DNA of 64,000 bases, from NCBI GenBank assembly GCA_016795365.1, contig JAEUHN010000026.1, positions 62,001-126,000 on the forward strand, written 5' to 3'. The position numbers and the translations under genes are program-made. Each line of letters starts with the position of its first letter. Position 1 is the first letter of the stretch. Positions 61,489 through 64,000 of this stretch are shown in pieces. The notes beneath the pieces are model-generated. The model saw only the letters and a list, made by a program, of their open reading frames with translations. It made no database searches and had not been told where the DNA came from. This stretch comes from Verrucomicrobiaceae bacterium (GTDB lineage: Bacteria > Verrucomicrobiota > Verrucomicrobiia > Verrucomicrobiales > Verrucomicrobiaceae).

Positions 61489-62117
61489 GAGTGGAGACGC
61501 TGGAGGATTCGGTGCGCTGCGATCGCTGCTCCGAATCCGTTGTCGATATTCATCACGCTCACACCGGCCGCACATGAGTTCAGCATGCCGAGGAGGGCAG
61601 CGATCCCGTTATAGCTGGTGCCGTAACCAACGCTGGTGGGCACCGCGATGATGGGCTGAGGGACGAGGCCGCCAACCACACTGGGCAGCGCACCTTCCAT
61701 GCCTGCCACTACGATGATCACGTCGGCAGTTTTGAAGTCGTCCACACGGTCAAGCAGGCGATGCAGTCCAGCCACGCCGACATCGCAAATGCGCTTGGTT
61801 TCGTAGCCGAGAAACTCCAGTGTCTGGGCTGCTTCTTCCGCAATGAATTGATCGGAGGTGCCGGCGCTGAGGACGCAGGGCCATCCTGGTCTGATGGGCA
61901 TCTGGCCGATCCGGTAGAGCTTCGAGATCGGATCGTAGAGTCCACCGATATCGAGATCTTCATTCACGCCCGTGGCCAGGGCATGACCATGAGCATCGTG
62001 CAGTCGTTTGAGTGCACTGATCGTCTGCGCGCGGGTCTTGCCACGCGCAAAGACGACTTCAGGGAAACCCTGCCGGTCAAGGCGCAGGAGGTCGAGGTTG
62101 AGAGCAGAATCAAACAT
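61485..62117 (-). CDS. larB: Nickel pincer cofactor biosynthesis protein LarB (AIR carboxylase-like)
   Basis: 210 aa from the ATG at 62117 (AGG about 9 nt upstream); an ATG at 62147 would add ten residues. LarB carboxylates nicotinic acid adenine dinucleotide at C5 and releases AMP, the first step to the NPN cofactor. Signature: QGFPEVVFARGKT; the PurE-like CVLSAGTSDQFIAEEAA; GVAGLHRLLDRV; VAGMEGALPSVVGGLVPQPIIAVPTS (about 135-160); VNIDNGFGA-like NIDNGFGAAIAAHRI. Separated from larC by a methyltransferase and two glycosyltransferases. Confidence 0.94.
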   Translation of the reverse strand: MFDSALNLDLLRLDRQGFPEVVFARGKTRAQTISALKRLHDAHGHALATGVNEDLDIGGLYDPISKLYRIGQMPIRPGWPCVLSAGTSDQFIAEEAAQTLEFLGYETKRICDVGVAGLHRLLDRVDDFKTADVIIVVAGMEGALPSVVGGLVPQPIIAVPTSVGYGTSYNGIAALLGMLNSCAAGVSVMNIDNGFGAAIAAHRILQRLHS

Positions 62118-62154
62118 GCTGTGAACCTGGGCCGCCTTCGATCGCAACGCTGTG

Positions 62155-62349
62155 CTAGAACAGCGTGTAGATGAAGGGAGCAGCAGCTGTCGAAGAGAGG
62201 ACCAGCAGGCCCGCCATGAGCAGCATCACGATGATGAGCGGCAGGAGCCAGAACTTCTTGTTCTGCTTCAGGAAGCCGAAGAACTCGGCGACAATGCCAG
62301 ACTGCTTGCCGCTGGCGGCGTTCTCGAAGTCGTTGGTGGATTGGGACAT
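62155..62349 (-). CDS. DUF5989 family small membrane protein
   Basis: 64 aa: soluble N-terminus, then FFGFLKQNKKFWLLPLIIVM and a single hydrophobic segment (about 34-52). This matches the DUF5989 pattern, a small protein regularly encoded after carbamoyltransferase and SxtJ in exopolysaccharide and toxin clusters. Function unknown; it probably stabilises the membrane-bound SxtJ/carbamoyltransferase unit. Starts 15 nt after the SxtJ-like stop. Confidence 0.85.
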   Translation of the reverse strand: MSQSTNDFENAASGKQSGIVAEFFGFLKQNKKFWLLPLIIVMLLMAGLLVLSSTAAAPFIYTLF

Positions 62350-62364
62350 GGGATGCGGAGGGGG

Positions 62365-62811
62365 TTAGTATTGACTGAAGTATTGCGACGCTGGGGGCGA
62401 AGGTTCCGCATCCTGCCAGTAGGTGGTAGCTGCTTCTTTCTGCCAGTGCAGCTTTAGTGGGTCGCGTCCGATCAAACGCATGAAGAGGCCAATCGGAGTG
62501 AACAGACCATAGAAGAGGATGGCGAAGAGCAGGTTCGCCATGACGATGCCGACACATGCGGCGAGCGCATACCACACATAGTAAAGTGGGCGGGCAATGA
62601 TTGGCACCAGCCAGCAGACCACACCGACGGCAGCACCGACGCCGCCAAGCTTGACGAAGAAGGCAGCGTCCGGCATCGCACCGGACTTGAACCACTTCGC
62701 GAGGAAGAAGACGACGGCGATCACAGGGAAGCCGATGACGAGACTGCGAGCAAACTTGTGCAGGTCCGTGCTGCCTGGCTGCCAGTTGATTTCTTTGAAC
62801 GGATTGATCAT
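62365..62811 (-). CDS. SxtJ-like membrane protein
   Basis: 148 aa with three to four hydrophobic segments (about 26-42, 53-72, 77-118). Family cues: INPFKEINWQP at the start, then RPLYYVWYALA and LFTPIGLFMRLIGRDPL near the end. SxtJ proteins were named from the saxitoxin cluster and always lie beside a carbamoyltransferase, as here (12 nt after its stop). Probably a membrane partner for the carbamoylation step. Confidence 0.86.
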   Translation of the reverse strand: MINPFKEINWQPGSTDLHKFARSLVIGFPVIAVVFFLAKWFKSGAMPDAAFFVKLGGVGAAVGVVCWLVPIIARPLYYVWYALAACVGIVMANLLFAILFYGLFTPIGLFMRLIGRDPLKLHWQKEAATTYWQDAEPSPPASQYFSQY

Positions 62812-62823
62812 GGCGTGGCTGGG

Positions 62824-64000
62824 TTAGTCGAGTTTGAAGCTGGCGACATACTTGGCCTTCTCGGCTTCGCTGAGCTGTTTCTGGGCGGACTTGCGCAAGA
62901 TGAAATTCTCGACCACGAGCACGTCCATGTCGGTGGCTTGGAGGCACTTGAAGGCATCGGTGGGTGTGCAGACGATGGGCTCGCCACGGATGTTGAAGCT
63001 GGTGTTGATCATCACGCCGCAGCCAGTCTGGCGCTTGAACTCGCGCATCAACCGGCAGAAGCGTCCGTGACGGCGCTCGTCGATGGATTGCAGGCGGGCA
63101 CTGTTATCGACGTGCGTGATCGCGGGCAGCGTCGAGCGCGGGACGTTCACGCGCTTGCGCAGGTCGGGGTCCTTCATGTTCTGCTGCTCCTCGGCGCTGA
63201 GCTGGCGGAGGTGCTCGGGCTTAACGTCGGCGACGACGAGCATGTAGGGACTCTCGCCTTGGTGATCGAACCAATGCTCCACGTCCTCGCGCAGCACCAC
63301 GGGTGCGAAGGGACGGAAGGACTCGCGGAACTTGATGCGGAGGTTCATCTGCGCCTGCATCGCTGGGCTGCGAGCATCGCCGATGAAGCTGCGGGCACCA
63401 AGAGCACGCGGGCCGAACTCCATGCGACCAGCGAACCAGCCGATGACTTTCTCGTTGGCGACTTCGCTAGCGACGACTTCGAGCAGTTTGGCTTCGTCTT
63501 CGATGAACTCGTAGCTGGCTCCGATCTGATCAAGCTCGGTGCGGATCTGATCGTTGGTGAACTGCGGGCCGAGCAGACTGCCTTGCATGGAGTCGCCAGG
63601 GTCAGCTTTACGCTCGTTGTTGAGCAGCTGGTAGTGAACGAAGAGCGCAGCACCGAGCGCGCCACCGGCATCACCGGCAGCAGGCTGGACGAAGAGATTG
63701 TCGATGATGCCGCTGCGGATGAGCTTGCCGTTCGCCACGCAGTTCAGGGCAACGCCACCCGCCATGCAGACATCGCGGCAGCCAGTGATCTGCACCGCAT
63801 ACTTGGCCATACGGAGGACGACTTCCTCCGTCACGGCCTGGATGCTGGCGGCGATGTCCATCTCGCGCTGGCTGATCTCGGACTCCGCGTTGCGAGCGGG
63901 ACCACCGAAGAGCGAGGCGAACTTGTCATTCGTCATGCGCAAACCTTCGCAATACTGGAAGTAGCTCATGTCCATCGCGAGCGAGCCGTCCTCCTTGAGG
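62824..64000 (-). CDS. Carbamoyltransferase, NodU/CmcH family (N-terminus beyond window)
   Basis: The last 392 residues are visible; the frame stays open to base 64000 (LKEDGSLAMDMSYF), so about 200 N-terminal residues are missing. It transfers a carbamoyl group from carbamoyl phosphate (via carbamoyl-AMP) to a sugar hydroxyl. Visible hallmarks: CMAGGVALNCVANGKL of the Kae1-like domain, GRMEFGPRALGARSFIGDAR, FRESFRPFAPVVL, and the C-terminal TSFNIRGEPIVCTPTDAF. First of the carbamoyltransferase-SxtJ-DUF5989 set and probably near the head of the polysaccharide operon. Confidence 0.93.
   Translation of the reverse strand, partial: LKEDGSLAMDMSYFQYCEGLRMTNDKFASLFGGPARNAESEISQREMDIAASIQAVTEEVVLRMAKYAVQITGCRDVCMAGGVALNCVANGKLIRSGIIDNLFVQPAAGDAGGALGAALFVHYQLLNNERKADPGDSMQGSLLGPQFTNDQIRTELDQIGASYEFIEDEAKLLEVVASEVANEKVIGWFAGRMEFGPRALGARSFIGDARSPAMQAQMNLRIKFRESFRPFAPVVLREDVEHWFDHQGESPYMLVVADVKPEHLRQLSAEEQQNMKDPDLRKRVNVPRSTLPAITHVDNSARLQSIDERRHGRFCRLMREFKRQTGCGVMINTSFNIRGEPIVCTPTDAFKCLQATDMDVLVVENFILRKSAQKQLSEAEKAKYVASFKLD

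Overview
The window reads as a high-GC chromosome segment of a PVC-superphylum bacterium, most likely Verrucomicrobiota (Prosthecobacter-like). The evidence is the dense set of families typical of that group: PVC-type heme-binding proteins of the TIGR02604/TIGR02603 type, DUF1549/DUF1553 and DUF1587/1592/1588/1585 cytochromes, DUF1501 and DUF1552 Tat-exported partners, DUF1080 (3-keto-disaccharide hydrolase-like) proteins, a Cys-type sulfatase, and many signal-peptide hydrolases. The assignment is inference from gene content; no rRNA is present.

Layout. 1-10 kb (+): sugar-acid metabolism (epimerase/dehydratase, DHDPS-family lyase), a large heme/HEAT protein, a glycerophosphodiesterase, a DUF1501 protein and a beta-helix/CE12-esterase fusion. 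10.3-11.4 kb (-): BNR-repeat protein. 11.5-33.5 kb (+): beta-propeller plus Ig-like pair, GTP-dependent PEP carboxykinase, DUF1592-type cytochrome with DUF1552 partner, GMC oxidoreductase with its small subunit-3-like partner, alpha/beta hydrolase, a REP pair, SGNH protein, ClC transporter, and a DUF1549/DUF1553 cytochrome with DUF1501 partner. 33.5-44 kb (-): creatininase-like amidohydrolase, a very large SGNH/TIGR02604/HEAT/heme fusion, then a scatter of mostly single-gene secreted carbohydrate-active proteins (DUF1080 family, sulfatase, sialate esterase, SGNH). 44.3-46.8 kb (-): tRNA-Cys with a clear promoter, PolX, a ferredoxin.

46.9-64 kb (-) is a polysaccharide-assembly cluster. In transcription order: carbamoyltransferase (cut by the window edge), SxtJ-like, DUF5989, LarB, methyltransferase, two GT4 glycosyltransferases, LarC, DUF362, SGNH hydrolase, CapK/PaaK-like ligase, an inserted REP-associated transposase (RAYT) between two ~110-bp composite inverted repeats, a small unknown protein, a two-domain oxidoreductase, a heparinase II/III-fold lyase and an AlgD-like nucleotide-sugar dehydrogenase. 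Five neighbouring pairs overlap by exactly 4 nt (or nearly so), so the core is transcribed and translated together. The presence of larB and larC, split by glycosyltransferases, ties nickel-pincer cofactor synthesis to this glycan locus.

How the parts fit. The left two thirds looks like extracellular/periplasmic glycan and sugar-acid breakdown linked to c-type heme electron transfer; the right third builds a uronate-containing, carbamoylated and methylated exopolysaccharide or O-antigen. Several unrelated REP-like hairpin elements sit between or inside genes. No recognisable transcriptional regulator is encoded anywhere in the 64 kb.
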